Below are positions 1 to 12,376 of a stretch of DNA of 64,000 nt, piece by piece. The DNA is taken from the NCBI GenBank assembly GCA_034509495.1, contig CM067515.1:10345163-10409162 (forward strand). Direction: 5' to 3'. Origin of the DNA: Acestrorhynchus altus (taxonomy: Eukaryota; Chordata; Actinopteri; Characiformes; Acestrorhynchidae). Position numbers and translations under genes: made by a program. Position 1 is the stretch's first letter, and each line of letters begins with the position of its first letter. The notes beneath the pieces were generated by a model. The model ran no database searches and had not been told where the DNA came from. It was given only the letters and a program-made list of their open reading frames with translations.

Positions 1-1054
1 AAGTATAAGTGTACATATCCAGGCTGAATGACTCGGAAACTGATCAGGGCTTAACGCACAGATTAATGCAAACTTGGCATCAACAGGACAAGGACAGTCT
101 CTAACTCCTTTACACCAGCATGGTAGTGACTGCTAATGAAATGGCAATTGAATCCACAGAACTTGCATCCATTGAACTGGATCACAGTGAGAACATGTTG
201 TTTGGTGTAGCTGCTGTTTGTGTTCTGCACTGGTGCAAAGGGTTTGCTTTGGAAACAGTCTTGTGCCAGAAAGAAGTAGAGAAAAAAAAGGCAATGCAGC
301 GCAGAGAAAAAAGTGAAAAAAGGCAAAGCCTAAAGAGAAGTCAGAAAGAATTCAAGAAGCCATGTTCAAGCTGTATTAATGATGGGGGTGTTGATTAAAC
401 ATAATAACTGTGAAATAAAATCTTTCAAATCGCTAGAAAACATGTAGGAAGACTGACATTCCATACCACAATGTGCGTACGTGCCTGTATCATTAAAGAG
501 CCTAAATTGTAACAAATAAAAATATTTAAAAAGTGTTAAAATGCAAATGTTAAGAAATTAAGAGTGTTCTGGATTCCTTATTTTTTGCGACATTTATATA
601 TTTATATGTTATTAACTTATTATTTTATTTACTACTTATGTTATTAACCAGGTTAAGCTCCACCCATATAGTTATAAGGAATGTTTCAGTCTAGACTATA
701 GAGCCCTGCTGATGACATCCTGCGTAAATAAGAATAAATTGTGGTTATAACACAGTAAGGCGTGCAAACAAGGTAGTTTAGTCAGTGACACTTTGTTGTT
801 TGGCTTGGTGGGGTCTCCCCCAGCAAGTGTGTTGGTAGAAAATGGCCATGGATCTTTTCAGTACAAAAACCTGACAAATGACATTGAAAAACGGGATGTT
901 TCGCTGTTTGACCAGGTCCCGGATATTTGGTTACAATAATCAGATAAATTACACTGAAAACCAGACACCTGGACACACACAGGTGAAAACTGGACAGGTG
1001 GCAACCCTACATGGAAGCAAGGTCTTACTGATCATCTTACTGAGTTGTAGTAAC
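1..1054. other. Unassigned intergenic DNA
   Basis: No gene recognised. A 92-codon open frame on the plus strand (120-398) has a Lys/Arg-rich second half but resembles no family I know and is overlapped by an antisense frame of similar length. About 880-1010 contains repeated 'gac(c)agg' and 'ctgaaaac' phrases like the end of an old dispersed repeat, not identified. Confidence 0.4.
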
Positions 1055-1218
1055 TTTTATTTATGTGGGATTTAATTTTTTTATTTATGTGGGATTTAAT
1101 TTTTTTATTTATGTGGGATTTTATTTTTTTATTTATGTGGGATTTTATTTTTTTTTATTTATGTGGGATTTTATTTTTTTATTTATGTGGGATTTTATTT
1201 TTTTTATTTATGTGGGAT
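1055..1218 (+). repeat. Minisatellite, about 7 units of 24-27 bp
   Basis: Seven near-identical units share the core TTATTTATGTGGGAT followed by a T-rich spacer of variable length. The open frames across it repeat an 8-residue pattern (MWDxIFLF) only because the unit is close to 24 bp, so they are not evidence of a protein. Confidence 0.9.
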
Positions 1219-1231
1219 GTCAAACTGTTAT

Positions 1232-1280
1232 ACATACAGTATATGGACAAAATATTGGGAAACCTGCTAATAAATTGTTT
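1232..1280 (+). repeat. Terminal fragment of a dispersed MITE-like repeat
   Basis: The phrase 'ggacaaaatattgggaaacc' and the following 'tgct..taaattg' match, with changes, the left end of the longer copy at 56414-56885 in this window. Only the end is recognisable here. Confidence 0.5.
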
Positions 1281-1300
1281 TTCTGACATTGTTAAAAAGA

Positions 1301-1954
1301 TAAAGTTTTTATATATTTATTGGTTCATTTTCACACATATACATACTATTGTCTATATGTCTATTGAATGTACCCAGTGCCACTGAAAACCCAAATGCAG
1401 ACTGGAGACACAAAAATCTCTTCCAGTTCGAAATTACACAGTTTTTCTCTGTTCTGGACGAACTGGGCAGTCAAATCCACACCTTCCTGAAGTAAAACTA
1501 GACCAGCTTGAATAGCACTGAAGAAGCAGACATTTATCAGCACGATAGGAAATGTGTTTTATGTGGGAACATCCCCAGCCTGTAAACAGTCGGCAGGCCA
1601 CTGCTGGCCCCTGAGGCACGGTGGGCTGGTAGAGAGCCCGCTGTGTGATAACTATTACAGCATGCAGAGGGGTGCTTCGCAGGCAATATCTCCTTTAAAT
1701 CTCCAAACAGCTTTACACAAGGCTTGTGCACAAGAACTTTAGATTCAGACACTGACCTGATTACATGGCTTGGTACATTGTTAAAGAGAATTGATGTTTT
1801 TGTTAAATGTGAAAACAGGATCATCCAGAATCAGCAGTGGAAGAATCTGAACATGAACTTGAACATGATTATTTTTATAACACACTAGTCCTGCCAAATC
1901 AACTGGCATAAGAGATTGCCACAGAGCAGGGTCAGTAAGTACACCCCCAAATTG
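1301..1954. other. Unassigned intergenic DNA
   Basis: Slightly more GC-rich than its surroundings around 1560-1690. Antisense frames of 60-95 codons (for example 1537-1824, minus) match nothing I recognise. A conserved noncoding element is possible but cannot be judged from one genome. Confidence 0.3.
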
Positions 1955-2010
1955 TATTTTATTTTATTTTATTTTATTTTATTTTATTTTATTTTATTTT
2001 ATTTTATTTT
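1955..2010 (+). repeat. Pentanucleotide microsatellite (ATTTT)n
   Basis: About eleven perfect ATTTT units. Confidence 0.95.
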
Positions 2011-2553
2011 AAGAAAGAGCTTTTGTTCTGATTGACTAGCAGACACTGCACATCTAAAAACAGTCCAGATTGAAATGCTGTGTATAATTTCAGCATGAAT
2101 GGACAAAACTAAACAGCTGTATGTAAACATAAATATTGTTTTCATAATTACCCAAGAGTGTGATTTTTGATCAATTAAAGATTGTATTATTATTATTTAT
2201 TTATTTTTAATAAGTAAAGCAATTGTCTTTTTTGTGTTGGAGCGCTTAAGCCTTTTGCTTACTGAAATTTATTTTAGGTGAATATATTTATTTTTCATTT
2301 CACTTTTCAAATAATTTTGTGTCTCTTTGGGTGGGTTTGCTGGACAGGAATGAAGGATCCTTATGAAGGCTCTCCATTCAGAATTCAGGGAAACCAATCC
2401 TTAAGAGATAGCAAATAATTATCTAAGGGAAACTGCCAGTAAACTTAAACACACAAAAAAGCTACAATTACACAAAAAATATACTTACATAAATATAATC
2501 TAATTATTCAAAATATAATCTGAAAATGATCAGTATATATAATTTATAATTAT

Positions 2554-2556
<3 letters not shown>

Positions 2557-2618
<62 letters not shown>
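2557..2618 (+). repeat. (TA)n microsatellite
   Basis: About 31 uninterrupted TA dinucleotides, flanked by other AT-rich sequence. Confidence 0.95.
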
Positions 2619-2623
<5 letters not shown>

Positions 2624-4353
2624 ATATCGTGTGTCATATTATATTTAAAATGAGCATATTTAAAAGCCTTTTGTTTTTACTGTTGATATATCTGACTACT
2701 CATAATTAAGTGTTCTAATAATTTGCCATTCTGTGTTTTAATTTATTGTGGGTTATAGAACTCTGGCAGTAAACAAAATATTTACTTTACATGTAATAAT
2801 TATAAAATATGAGGTTTACTTTTTAAAGAACAAGAAAAACCACAATACAATTTCACAATATTATAATTTTTAGATGCACTAGTTGCTGTAATTTGTATTT
2901 AAAAATATTTGAATAAAATTTCATCACACATCCTTCCTTAAGGATTTAAGGATTTTCAATATCAGAAAACATTTGATGGGATTATGGCATTCTGTTCCCA
3001 TTCCAGACCATAATCTCTGCTGATTCAGTTTTCAGTAGAACAGGATGTTTGGCTTCTGTGTGGCATTTGAGGTTTTGAGCTTAGTTGCTGGCATACTTTC
3101 AGGCTGTATTCTGTAAATAGCCTGTATATGCAATGTCACGAGCAGTGGACATTCTCCATTTATTCATTTTTTCCCCTGGGCAAGTGTGGTGCTTAGTGTT
3201 AACTATGGCAGGTGCTCCTCAAAAACTGGGATTTATTTCTTTCTGCCCTGTTGGAGTAATTAGTGGAGTTATTTCCACACAGTGTGTAGTTTTTTTTGTT
3301 TTTTAAAGTTTAGTTCTGGGTTTATGCCTGAATCAGGAACAATGCAGTCAGTGGGCTGTTTTTCACAGTTCCCTTAGTGTTAGGATGCTATTTGGTTAAT
3401 TACAAAAAAAATTAACAAAATAAAAGCTTATGGAGCCATTCTAACGTAATGCATTTTAAATGACCATTGGCTGGCATTAAACCTATGGGTTTTTTGTTTT
3501 TGGTTTTGTCTCGTGGTGGGATGATGGTATGGATAGTTTTTAGCTTAGTTCAAATTATTTGTTGTAATTTAGAGGTGAAAATCACACTAATTTGTGCAAA
3601 AATTAATGTTTAGCTAGCTTTGACTAGTTTTATTCAAACAGCTGAGAAAATAGGCAGTCAGACAACTGAACCAACTTTGTGTCCAGATTTGATATGTTTT
3701 GGTTTTGTTTGTTTGTTGAAAATGTAGTAAATGTTGAATACTTTTTAAGTACATGTAGGTAATAGTTTAAATTAATTGGTTGAATTTAAAATTGATTTTT
3801 ACTAACTTCTTGCCAATATATAGAAATGACTGTGTGTTTGTTTATAGTGAAATCAAATAAAAAGCAATAATAAGTCACTTTGAGGCTCTGGGTTACATCG
3901 ATTTTCAAATCCCAGTAGGTAGTCAGAAGCCAGACTAGCATGCAAAAGGAGTGTGGGGAAGTGTTACGGTGCAAATGCCATTGAAAGACTTTACTAATAC
4001 TGATGTTCTGCTCTGATTGGACAGAGGATAGGTTTTTCCATTGTTCTTTATGACTGTTAAAAATCAAACGTCAAAAATCAGCCAATCAATATTAATTTGG
4101 TTTGCTGAAACTGGCTATTCCATTACTCAACCAATCATTACAGCCTGTCCGACTTCATGTATTTCCTTAATAACCACTGAATGTTGGAACATTGCACACT
4201 GGATCAACCTTGAACGTTAACCCTACAAATCTGAATTAGAAATAACTCAGTCTAGGTTATTTTATACTGAACTCAGCACTGGTTTTCCAAATCCACACAA
4301 CTTGTAAAAATGTCTATGTCGTACAGGGTGAAGACATAAGTAACCTTTTGATC
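2619..4353. other. AT-rich intergenic DNA, nothing recognised
   Basis: Short open frames only (for example 3786-4067, minus, 93 codons), none with a family signature. Confidence 0.4.
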
Positions 4354-4392
4354 GATCTGGATAAGGGCGTCATCTAAATGCTGTAAATGTAA
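4354..4392 (+). repeat. Fish SINE/LINE 3'-tail fragment
   Basis: The sequence 'tctggataagggcgtcatct' followed by 'aaatgctgtaaatgtaa' closely matches the widespread teleost tail 'gataagagcgtctgctaaatg'. The body of the element is not recognisable upstream. A poorer match lies at 26703-26745. Confidence 0.65.
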
Positions 4393-5392
4393 GTCCTACA
4401 AAGTTCCAGTGAAGGGACTTTAGAACAGGTTGAAACCTGCCACTGTGTTTAATCAGATATTACAACAGTGCCTTTCTCCTGAAGTTGACGCCAGTTGACC
4501 CTATACAGATAGGAATTCTATAGAAGTTGGTGAAGTCTATTTTTGGACTTAAGTCCAAAAAAGTTAAACAACTTGGAATTTTGGTGAAACATCACTCTAG
4601 TTAAAAAAGACTCTATTAAACAGCAACTGAATGCGTGCTGTATAAAGCAGCTGATCCGTACTGAACGTCCCGTGGAGCCCCCAGACTCTACTCATCTCTA
4701 TGCATACGTGACAGAAGTGGCAAGCTTGTGTGTGTTGATGTGGGTATCGGGGCGCCACCTGAATCTCTGCCTAACACAATAAATCTCCTATTTGACATCA
4801 TGCTTTCTGCTTTCACTGCAAGACACAACCCACTACTCCCTCCATACTTTCAATGAAGCAACTGGAAACAAATTTCTTAAATCATAACACACTTCCCTTG
4901 AACTGTAAAAGCGGTTCACCTCGGACTTGATCTTAAATCATCTTGCACGTTAACACTCAGCCAGAGAGAAAAAAAAAAAATAAAGCAACAACTGAGTTAA
5001 ATGCTGCAGAACCTTAATGTAATTGAATAAATGCATGCTTTCATTTCCAACCTTGCGCCTATGTTACTCAGCTATAGGGCTCTCGCTCTCACTCTTTTTC
5101 TTTTTTTTTCATCATTGGTTCAAGCATTTCTTTTTAGATAGACCATCTCAATAAATGCAAAGCAGACAGAGAAACGTGCCAAAACCTGGATATCACCTCA
5201 AGTGGATTAGCACTGCTTCTTCTGGATGCGAAGATCAGGAGAAAGGTAAACAGCAGTCTGATATCTGAAAGATACACAATACACAATGTTGAGAGGAAAT
5301 AAGACACTAGTACAATCTGGGTTACCCAACAGAACAAGGTAGGTGAAGGACTCCATTTCCAGGAGCAGGATTGGGCTCTCACAATGTTGCAA
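4393..5392. other. Unassigned intergenic DNA
   Basis: No gene recognised. There is a short A-run at about 4967-4980. The open frames at 5134-5428 (minus) overlap each other and look like noise. Confidence 0.4.
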
Positions 5393-5440
5393 AGGGTTCT
5401 TTTTGTAGAAGAACTTTTGGTTCAACATAGAACCCTGATT
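5393..5440. repeat. Short palindromic 'GGTTCTT...AAGAAC' repeat
   Basis: 'gggttctttttgtagaagaac' then 'ttttggttcaacatagaaccc' forms imperfect inverted repeats of the AAAGAACC/GGTTCTTT type that is dispersed in many fish genomes. Related pieces occur near 20010, 28340, 33990 and 43390. Confidence 0.45.
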
Positions 5441-5963
5441 CTAAAATAGATGTGAAGAACTTTTAAATCCTACTTATTACAAATATTAGTCATGACTAAT
5501 CCATTTTTAAGAATAAGCTTTCCAATAATGAATACTTAACTGTAAAAATTAAAAAACGGTGTGAGATCAGCACAGTGGAATTATTTTTATATTTGAGAGC
5601 TATCAATTTGTTTCAAAACTGCATGGAATTAATAAAAAATGTATGATTAATCATGATTATCACAAGAGATAAAATGTAAGAACATTTTTATACTTTAAGA
5701 CTGATAAATATTATCTACATGGCAAATGGGATTTATTATAATATCTCAATTAATTTTTATTGTTTTTTTGAACGAGAGTCTCTTAATTTTATTAAATTTA
5801 GCAATGAAAACAGGTTTGCACACAGAAACCTCAATGGAAAAAATGAACACATCAGCGTAGTTCGTGGCTCAGACAGTAACAACACCTACATATTCAATTT
5901 AAACTAGTTAACAGATAAATGAATGAAACAGGCAAGGTAGGAGAGACGTACATTTTGGACTAC
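5441..5963. other. AT-rich intergenic DNA
   Basis: A 62-codon frame (5719-5907, plus) is unrecognised and most likely chance. Confidence 0.4.
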
Positions 5964-6001
5964 TGTGTGTGTGTGTGTCAGTATTATTGTGTGTATGATG
6001 A

Positions 6002-6029
<28 letters not shown>
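5964..6029 (+). repeat. Interrupted (TG)n microsatellite
   Basis: Two TG tracts (5964-5978 and 6002-6029) are separated by 'cagtattattgtgtgtatgatga'. Confidence 0.9.
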
Positions 6030-6034
<5 letters not shown>

Positions 6035-6279
6035 GAATATTTAATCACATATTTCCAGCACAAATAAAAATGTAATCATTAATCATAAAATGCAAACACC
6101 ATAGCACCATCTTAGATTACAGCACTGCTGTGTTTCGTCCACTAAATAAAACTACTAATACATCACTAGGCTCTGTAAAATGGGTGAATTATGAGAGGAA
6201 TATGATGATATTTTGTTGTCAACATCAAACCTTTAACTTAATGACGGTATAAAAAAACAAGTATGAATGTTTCTGAATC

Positions 6280-6327
6280 CATGACATGCAATGTCAAAAA
6301 CTGTTTTTTTTTTCGTTGCATGTCATG
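6280..6327. repeat. Perfect 12-bp inverted repeat with 24-nt loop
   Basis: The left arm CATGACATGCAA (6280-6291) and right arm TTGCATGTCATG (6316-6327) are exact reverse complements. The loop contains a T-run. No flanking transposon features are seen. Confidence 0.75.
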
Positions 6328-6653
6328 TTGTTGTTGGTGACTTGCTTATCTGTCTGTGGCCCCAAACCTTTTTGGCAGTGGAAATTATAAAAGCATACAG
6401 TATATTACGAATATCATTGTAAGCTTTGAATTATAACTTTTAAACATAATGTGTATGTTTCCTGTTTTCTTCATTCTCATTTCATTAACAGACAAATGCC
6501 TGCCAGAGGTGAGCAGACAGATATGTGACTTGCTGTAAGCATCTATTACGATGAACTTTAGGCACCAAAAGTTAGCAATTCACCTGGCATTAATAAAGTT
6601 ATTTATACAGTAATTCTCTGTATATAAAACTTAGAAATCTATAAAGTTGTATT

Positions 6654-6655
6654 TA

Positions 6656-6695
<40 letters not shown>

Positions 6696-6702
6696 TTTTT
6701 TT
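6654..6702 (+). repeat. (AT)n followed by poly(T)
   Basis: About 12 AT units run directly into about 25 T residues. This can mark the tail of a minus-strand retroposon, but no element body is recognised. Confidence 0.85.
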
Positions 6703-7196
6703 GCTGAACTGTTCCTTTATCCTCACCTTGTAGTTTTCTGAAGAGCAGCCTAATCAAACTAACAATGAGCAATTGCCTTCTCCATAAACCAAACAGTGAA
6801 CCATGCCAGGCCAGGCACCAGACAACCCTGCATTCGATCATATTAAACTCTTTTTTATTTTAAAGTATATCAAGTTCTTGCCTCTCTCCATGGAGTCTGG
6901 AGGGTTATTAACCTCCCGCAGTTTTAACATGCTCTCAGTATTTGGCAAGAGACTAGCTTTCAAGTGTGGCGTTCAAGAAACAAGCCAACTTAACACTCCA
7001 CATAGCTGCTTTTAGTAAGCCACCCAAATCCATGTCTGCAGGCTGGTCAGCTGGTACTTCACATCAACCTGGAGGGCTCCTCCTGTCCTCCAATTCCCAC
7101 ACCAATGTCGCTCTTGCAGCACCCGGTGCAAGTTTCAAAAACTGCCTTTTTTGTTGTTTTTTTTGTTTTTATGTAAACTGTGGTTTTTATAATGTC
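6703..7196. other. Unassigned intergenic DNA
   Basis: Overlapping frames at 6803-7304 (plus) are unrecognised. The C-terminal Ser-Leu runs of one of them are only the CT microsatellite being translated. Confidence 0.4.
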
Positions 7197-7198
7197 TT

Positions 7199-7274
<76 letters not shown>

Positions 7275-7280
7275 TCTCTT
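7197..7280 (+). repeat. (TC)n microsatellite
   Basis: About 40 TC units with two small interruptions. Confidence 0.95.
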
Positions 7281-8990
7281 TTCCGATTACGAGTCCAGCT
7301 CTGAAGTCAGAGTGCTTGCCGTCATTCTGGAGTGCCTGCCACACAGTGGATGAGACTGTGCATCTTTTACAGCTCACATGACGGTGTAAACAAGGCTGTT
7401 AACCTTATTTCTGAACGGAAATGACTGCTGAAGTCCAAACAGCCCACTGCTGCTGCTATGTTTAATGACATTTACGGGCCTGTATGTGTTCTGTCGACAC
7501 TGATTTTATGAGGACTTTGTTTAAACACGCAGTGCTGAATCTTTAGCTAGATGGATTACCACATTTATCTGACGTGTCCAGCTGCATCACCTGATAAAAC
7601 TAATTGGGTTTCTTCACTAATTTGACACATTGATTGGCAGTATGGCAGGCTGGTGCAGGCATCGTTAATATGCCCTGTCTGCTTTGAGCAAACCTTGATT
7701 GCAGAGTCTTATGCAAATGTTTGGGCATCTGTGGCCAAATGACACATTTTGTATATATATCACTTGAATTGACAAGTTGTGAGCAGCTTTGTATTTGAAA
7801 TGTAAAGCACAGCATGTTCAGGATATTCTAATGCACAGTTACTCTGTCTTTCAAAACATAAAAATCAACACTGATTTGATTAAACTTTGATTTAAACTAC
7901 AAAAATCAAACTTTAAAACCTATGGTACCGGTGCAGGATTTTGGACCGCATTGCAAATACTCTAATTTGTTTTTAAATGCTCTCAGACCTTGATTAGTAA
8001 ATCAGACCTGAGGAATGTTGAAAGTGTAATTAGCAACTGTCAGCGGAATAAAATTTGCAAGCATTATATATTCTGACTCTTCAAATCTAGCTCAAATTCA
8101 CTGCAGAGCCAAATGGCTTTGAGCACAGAGCGGAACCATTTTCCACACAGACATGTATCAGTATGGAATGCTTTCAGTGGGTGGACATAATGATGTAGGG
8201 ATCCACTGATTGGCTCGAAAAGTGAAATATATTAGATCATTAACAAAAATGTAGATAAATTCTATTGATTAAACTAAACACATCCACTGACAGCAACTGT
8301 CACATTATTACACCGTGAAGGTCCTAGTCCTTATTTAGCAACAAAGAAAATAACCACATCATGAATCTGCAAATTAAAGCAACTGATTCCAACAAGGTGT
8401 CAGTAAAGACAAGGCAAAGGTGTAAGAAGGCAGCCAAGTTCAGCTTGAAATTTTTACACTTATTAAGAAATGCCATTTTAAGGGTATTGTGGATGTTAGG
8501 AGGAAATTTGTAGATAAAGAACGCTCACAGAAAGAACTTCTCATATGATTACAAGACATAGGACAAATCAAAGCACCCATTATACTGGAGTGGAATGGGT
8601 GATGAACTGTTCCACTGTGCAGTGCTCTAAACGTGTTGTGTTGGATATATAATATAATAGGTAATGGAATGGATAGAAGCCATATGAAGTTTGGAAACAG
8701 GTAGATAGATGAATTCAGAATACCACTTCTTGACCACAGTCTGCAAATATTGCGTTTTATGTTGTAAATATTGTGTTTTATGTTGGATTAGCTATAGGGT
8801 CTGTGTTTACTACTACTAAAAATCAGTGTGTCATTTTTGCCAAGGCCATTTTTTGCACAAGACATATTGGAAACTCAAAGCATCAAGTCTCAGTGGACCT
8901 ACTGGTGAAATCAGCAAAACTGTAAAATACACACGTGATAAAAGTCAAGGGGATCTCAGTATATAAATTGATTATGTAGTTGTTTTACCT
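7281..8990. other. Intergenic DNA, nothing recognised
   Basis: No gene, tRNA or repeat family seen. A local 21-bp duplication ('aaatattgNgttttatgttg' twice) lies at about 8746-8788. Confidence 0.4.
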
Positions 8991-9149
8991 CAGGGGATGG
9001 GTTGGGAACACCCACACCTATATAAGTTATGAGTGAGGTTGATCATTGGCCAGTGTGCTCATGGCAAGGCAACATTTGAATAAGTGAATGGCATGATAGT
9101 GAATGCCAGATGGATTGGATGTTTGATTTTAGAAAGTTCCAAAAGTGGG

Positions 9150-9350
9150 GATTTAAAGTTCCTAAAAACAACAGTGTCAAATAGTATTGGGAATATGCCT
9201 TACTACCCTCAGTGGACCGTGCAGAAAGTTGTAATGATGATGACTGTCAGTATCTGAGTAGAATTGTCCGTGTGAACAGACAGGCGACTCAAATCACATC
9301 CTTATTCAGTGCATGAGGACCCACGTGCATAATCTTCAGGTCAGTACAAC
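9150..9350 (+). mobile_element. Possible remnant of a Tc1-like transposase N-terminus
   Basis: Reading 'accgtgcagaaagttgta' gives TVQKVV, and after a frame break come NRQATQ and a 'QVSTTFL'-like phrase. These recall the paired helix-turn-helix region of Tc1-like transposases (STVQ..., then R/G-rich linker, then ...RTVRR.L). Stops interrupt every frame. No terminal repeats were found, so this is a weak call. Confidence 0.3.
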
Positions 9351-10639
9351 ATTCCTTAGGTGACAAATGACATGAAATAAAGTTTTGGGTTTTCTACATA
9401 GAAATAACAGTGGAATAATATTTACTATCATTTTCTGTACAAAATGTAGCATATTCTGTCACATAGTTCATTTGTATTTAATAGATATTTAGCCGAATGT
9501 TAGTTATTATCTACAAAGGATCTGCAAAGGGGACCTTCAAAATAAAGTGTTACCATCTCCTCTGTCCACACTGAATTAATATCCTGAAGTAAGACATGAC
9601 CTCATTGCTTATTTTATCTTCATCTTTACACTCCTCAGTCTTTCCCTCTCTTCTCTGTGTGTCTGCTTTCAGCATGATGTAGTAATCAGTGGATGGTATG
9701 CGTTTGTTGATGCACAGCATATGGCAAAACATATGTTCACATTGAGCCAAAAACGATTGCATTTAAAATATATCTCATCCTTTAATTCTTCATTTTTTTT
9801 TTCCTGCTTAAGACAGGGATGTTACTCTTCACCGTGTGGCCAACGTTCATTCCAAAGAACCAATGAATGTAAATTGTCACCATTTAAATGTATATTCTTT
9901 TAAGCACAGAAATGTGAGTAAGCATGGAAGTATGAACGGTTCAAATCGATTACCATTAAAGGGCAAAAACCCGTTTGCCTTGAAGCAATAAATATCCGTA
10001 AAAGAAGCCTATGCTGAAGCCGGAAAGGAAATCTCAGTGTTTCACCAAGGCCTAACCACAACAATGACACGTGAATGCTCAAGTTTTTCCATATCACAGC
10101 CCACGTGCAGTCCTGTTGTCCTGCGCACTGAGGAGACTGGCCATAGACACGGGCTGATACTGGTAGCTGATTCCTGAGATGCAATCTGATTTGTTTGGTA
10201 ACATAGCCCACCGATGAAATGAGAAATGAAAGCAAACAGAAAAAAAGATAATGCTGCATTCGGGCCTCCTGTCAACCTCATTGTGTTCCCACCCACGTGC
10301 TCCTGCAGTGGTTAAGTGTGTATGTATCATGTTAGGCTTCAGGACTGCAGCCATGCAGGTGACGGGCTAAACTATTCCCTCCTGTCACATCAAATAAGCA
10401 ACAAGAGGGCACAAGAAATCTGTGTGGGACTAAAAACCCTGAGCTTGTTTTCATGATTCACACTTTATGGCTTGTATGTTGTGAACAAATTGGAATGGAC
10501 TGAAAGTACCAGCAAGACAGTAAACGTACTAATTGGTCATTATTGGAATAAGAAATTATAAATAATACATATAAATAAAAAGGAATTATGATCACAATGG
10601 AACACTGCAAAAAAAGAATCTAGTAGATATAGCCTACAA
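9351..10639. other. Intergenic DNA, nothing recognised
   Basis: Several overlapping minus-strand frames (9900-10354) in three phases have no recognisable domain and no splice context. They are probably chance. Confidence 0.4.
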
Positions 10640-10990
10640 TACTGTATATGGCCAGTTGTTTGTGGACACCAGTGTTTCTTATTTTGGAAGAATTGATGTA
10701 TTGCCCTGTGGATTTGATTGCATTCCCCCAGATCATTGGTGAGGTCAGCAGATATTGGATGATAAAGCTCTGCCACTCTAACTCATTCCAAAGGTATTAA
10801 GTGGAGCTCCATCATGACAGAGAACTCCATTCGTCTCTGCCCAATGCAATGCTGGGGGTTTATACCTTCTACCTACTGGTGACCTAAAGGTCATGTGCAG
10901 CTTTTCTAGAAAATCCCTCTCTATTGGCAATGCTTTTCGATAGATTATATAAGCTGTGCATTTGAAACCCTATGTCAGAAGTGAGAACAC
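10640..10990 (+). repeat. MITE-like dispersed repeat (same family as 56414-56885)
   Basis: Shared landmarks in the same order as the copy at 56.4 kb are 'gatttgattgc', 'ttggtgaggtcagc', 'ctcattccaaaggta', 'agctccatcat', 'agagaactcc', 'tctattggca' and an element end near 'aagctgtgcatttg'. Divergence and small deletions are visible. It is non-coding. I recall this family from otophysan fish, but its transposon superfamily is not resolved here. Confidence 0.6.
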
Positions 10991-11787
10991 CTTAAAGCAG
11001 CTAAATTCACTAATATGAACTTTTGATTATAATGTTAACACCTCTAGTTCTGAGATAATGTCTTTATTTTTGTTATCTGACTGGTTTATTTCTTCAAACA
11101 CGCAAAATGGTCTGAAATTATGAGATTTTTCTAAATAAAATAATGTTTAAAAATAACCTTCCAATGTTCTTATTACAGCCTCAAAATGAGAAATATTAAC
11201 TAAATTATAAAAAAAACTAAGTATATTACCTAAAAATTATGCAACCTCATTTACCAAGCCATCATTTTCACACTGAATTATGGAACCGACTGAGATTCAG
11301 TCAGCTTCATATGTGCATCTCGTGCAGTTATTATACGCTGCTTATTATTGTTTGTCTTTTGTGGCTACTGTTACAAAGGCCACTGAGTCAGTGATTGCTT
11401 TAAGCTCATTGCAGTCTGCTGGAGTAATTCAGAGAGAGCAAAAGTCCCTCATTTGGGGATACTGTTGTTAATGCCTGCCTTGTCTGCTCCATATTATCTA
11501 GATTAGCTCAAGCAATTTCCAACCAAAAATCTGCTTTTAAATAATCCAGGCAGTTTTCATGTGTAGGCAGAATAGTTTATTGTGCTTGGCCAATCATCAG
11601 CAGGGGAACAGCTGGACATCCTCCAGTCTAAACAGTACGTTCAGTCCAGTATGTAAATGAGCTAAAAGAATAGAACATGCATGGACAAAAATGTTCGCTG
11701 ACCACATACATTTCACACTTAAAGCATGAAGCTGTCATGAAACTGGCTGCTTATGGCAGGTTTTGCTGTTCTGTTTAGGAGGAAATA
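10991..11787. other. AT-rich intergenic DNA
   Basis: No gene recognised. The 63-codon frame at 11280-11471 has no signature. Confidence 0.4.
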
Positions 11788-12260
11788 CAGTCATGTGAAA
11801 AAGTTAGAATGCCCCATAAACACCTTTAACTTTAATTTTTAAATATATAGACATTTGATTTTTATTTTAACAATATTGAAGGATGGAGGTAATAACAAAT
11901 AAAAATAATATGGAAATATGGAAAAAGTCTTTTCAAAATAACACCCCCACATTTGTTACTACTTAAAATGCCTAAAATTAGAACCAGGTGCAGCATTAGA
12001 CCATCTTTGCTGAGAACTTTGTCTTATTTAAACCTCAGACATTCATTTGGTTTGCTCTTGATTATTGAATGAGTGTTATCACCATGGCTAGATCCAAATA
12101 GCTCTCTGATGTCTACAGAAAGAAAGCTGTAGATGCATATGAGTCTGGGAAGGAATTTAAAATATCTGAAAACAATCAGAAATCAGCCAGAGATCATTTA
12201 AGGTCATTTAAGGGTTCTAAGTAACATCAGGTGACCTCTACAATTTATGGTATCAGAGCT
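11788..12260 (+). mobile_element. Tc1/mariner-like transposon fragment, 5' half (inactive)
   Basis: A TA dinucleotide (11786-11787) precedes CAGTCATGTGAAAAAGTTAG, a typical Tc1-like terminus, so this end may be original. A transposase start at 12084 reads MARSK, then an in-frame TAG, then LSDVYRKKAVDAYESG and KEFK, the first helix region of a Tc1-like transposase. The catalytic domain is missing. About 120 bp of its 5' leader (11941-12060) is nearly identical to the reverse complement of 22005-22137, proving a second copy in the opposite orientation beyond adrb3. Confidence 0.8.
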
Positions 12261-12357
12261 TATAAGAGTTTTTTTTTTTTAACATACTAATGCATCAAGA
12301 TGCCCAGAATATCAAATCATTAATTTCTATTAATGTTATATCTATACTGTTTTTTTT

Positions 12358-12376
12358 TATTATTATTATTATTATT
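12358..12376 (+). repeat. Short (TTA)n tract
   Basis: Six to seven TTA units after a T-run. Confidence 0.8.

Noticed and set aside
120..398. 92-codon Lys-rich frame near the left edge
   Set aside because: Antisense frame of similar length exists and no family matches. Kept only as unassigned DNA.
1063..1386. Open frames with repeated MWDxIFLF residues
   Set aside because: They are translation of the 24-27 bp minisatellite in two phases, not protein repeats.
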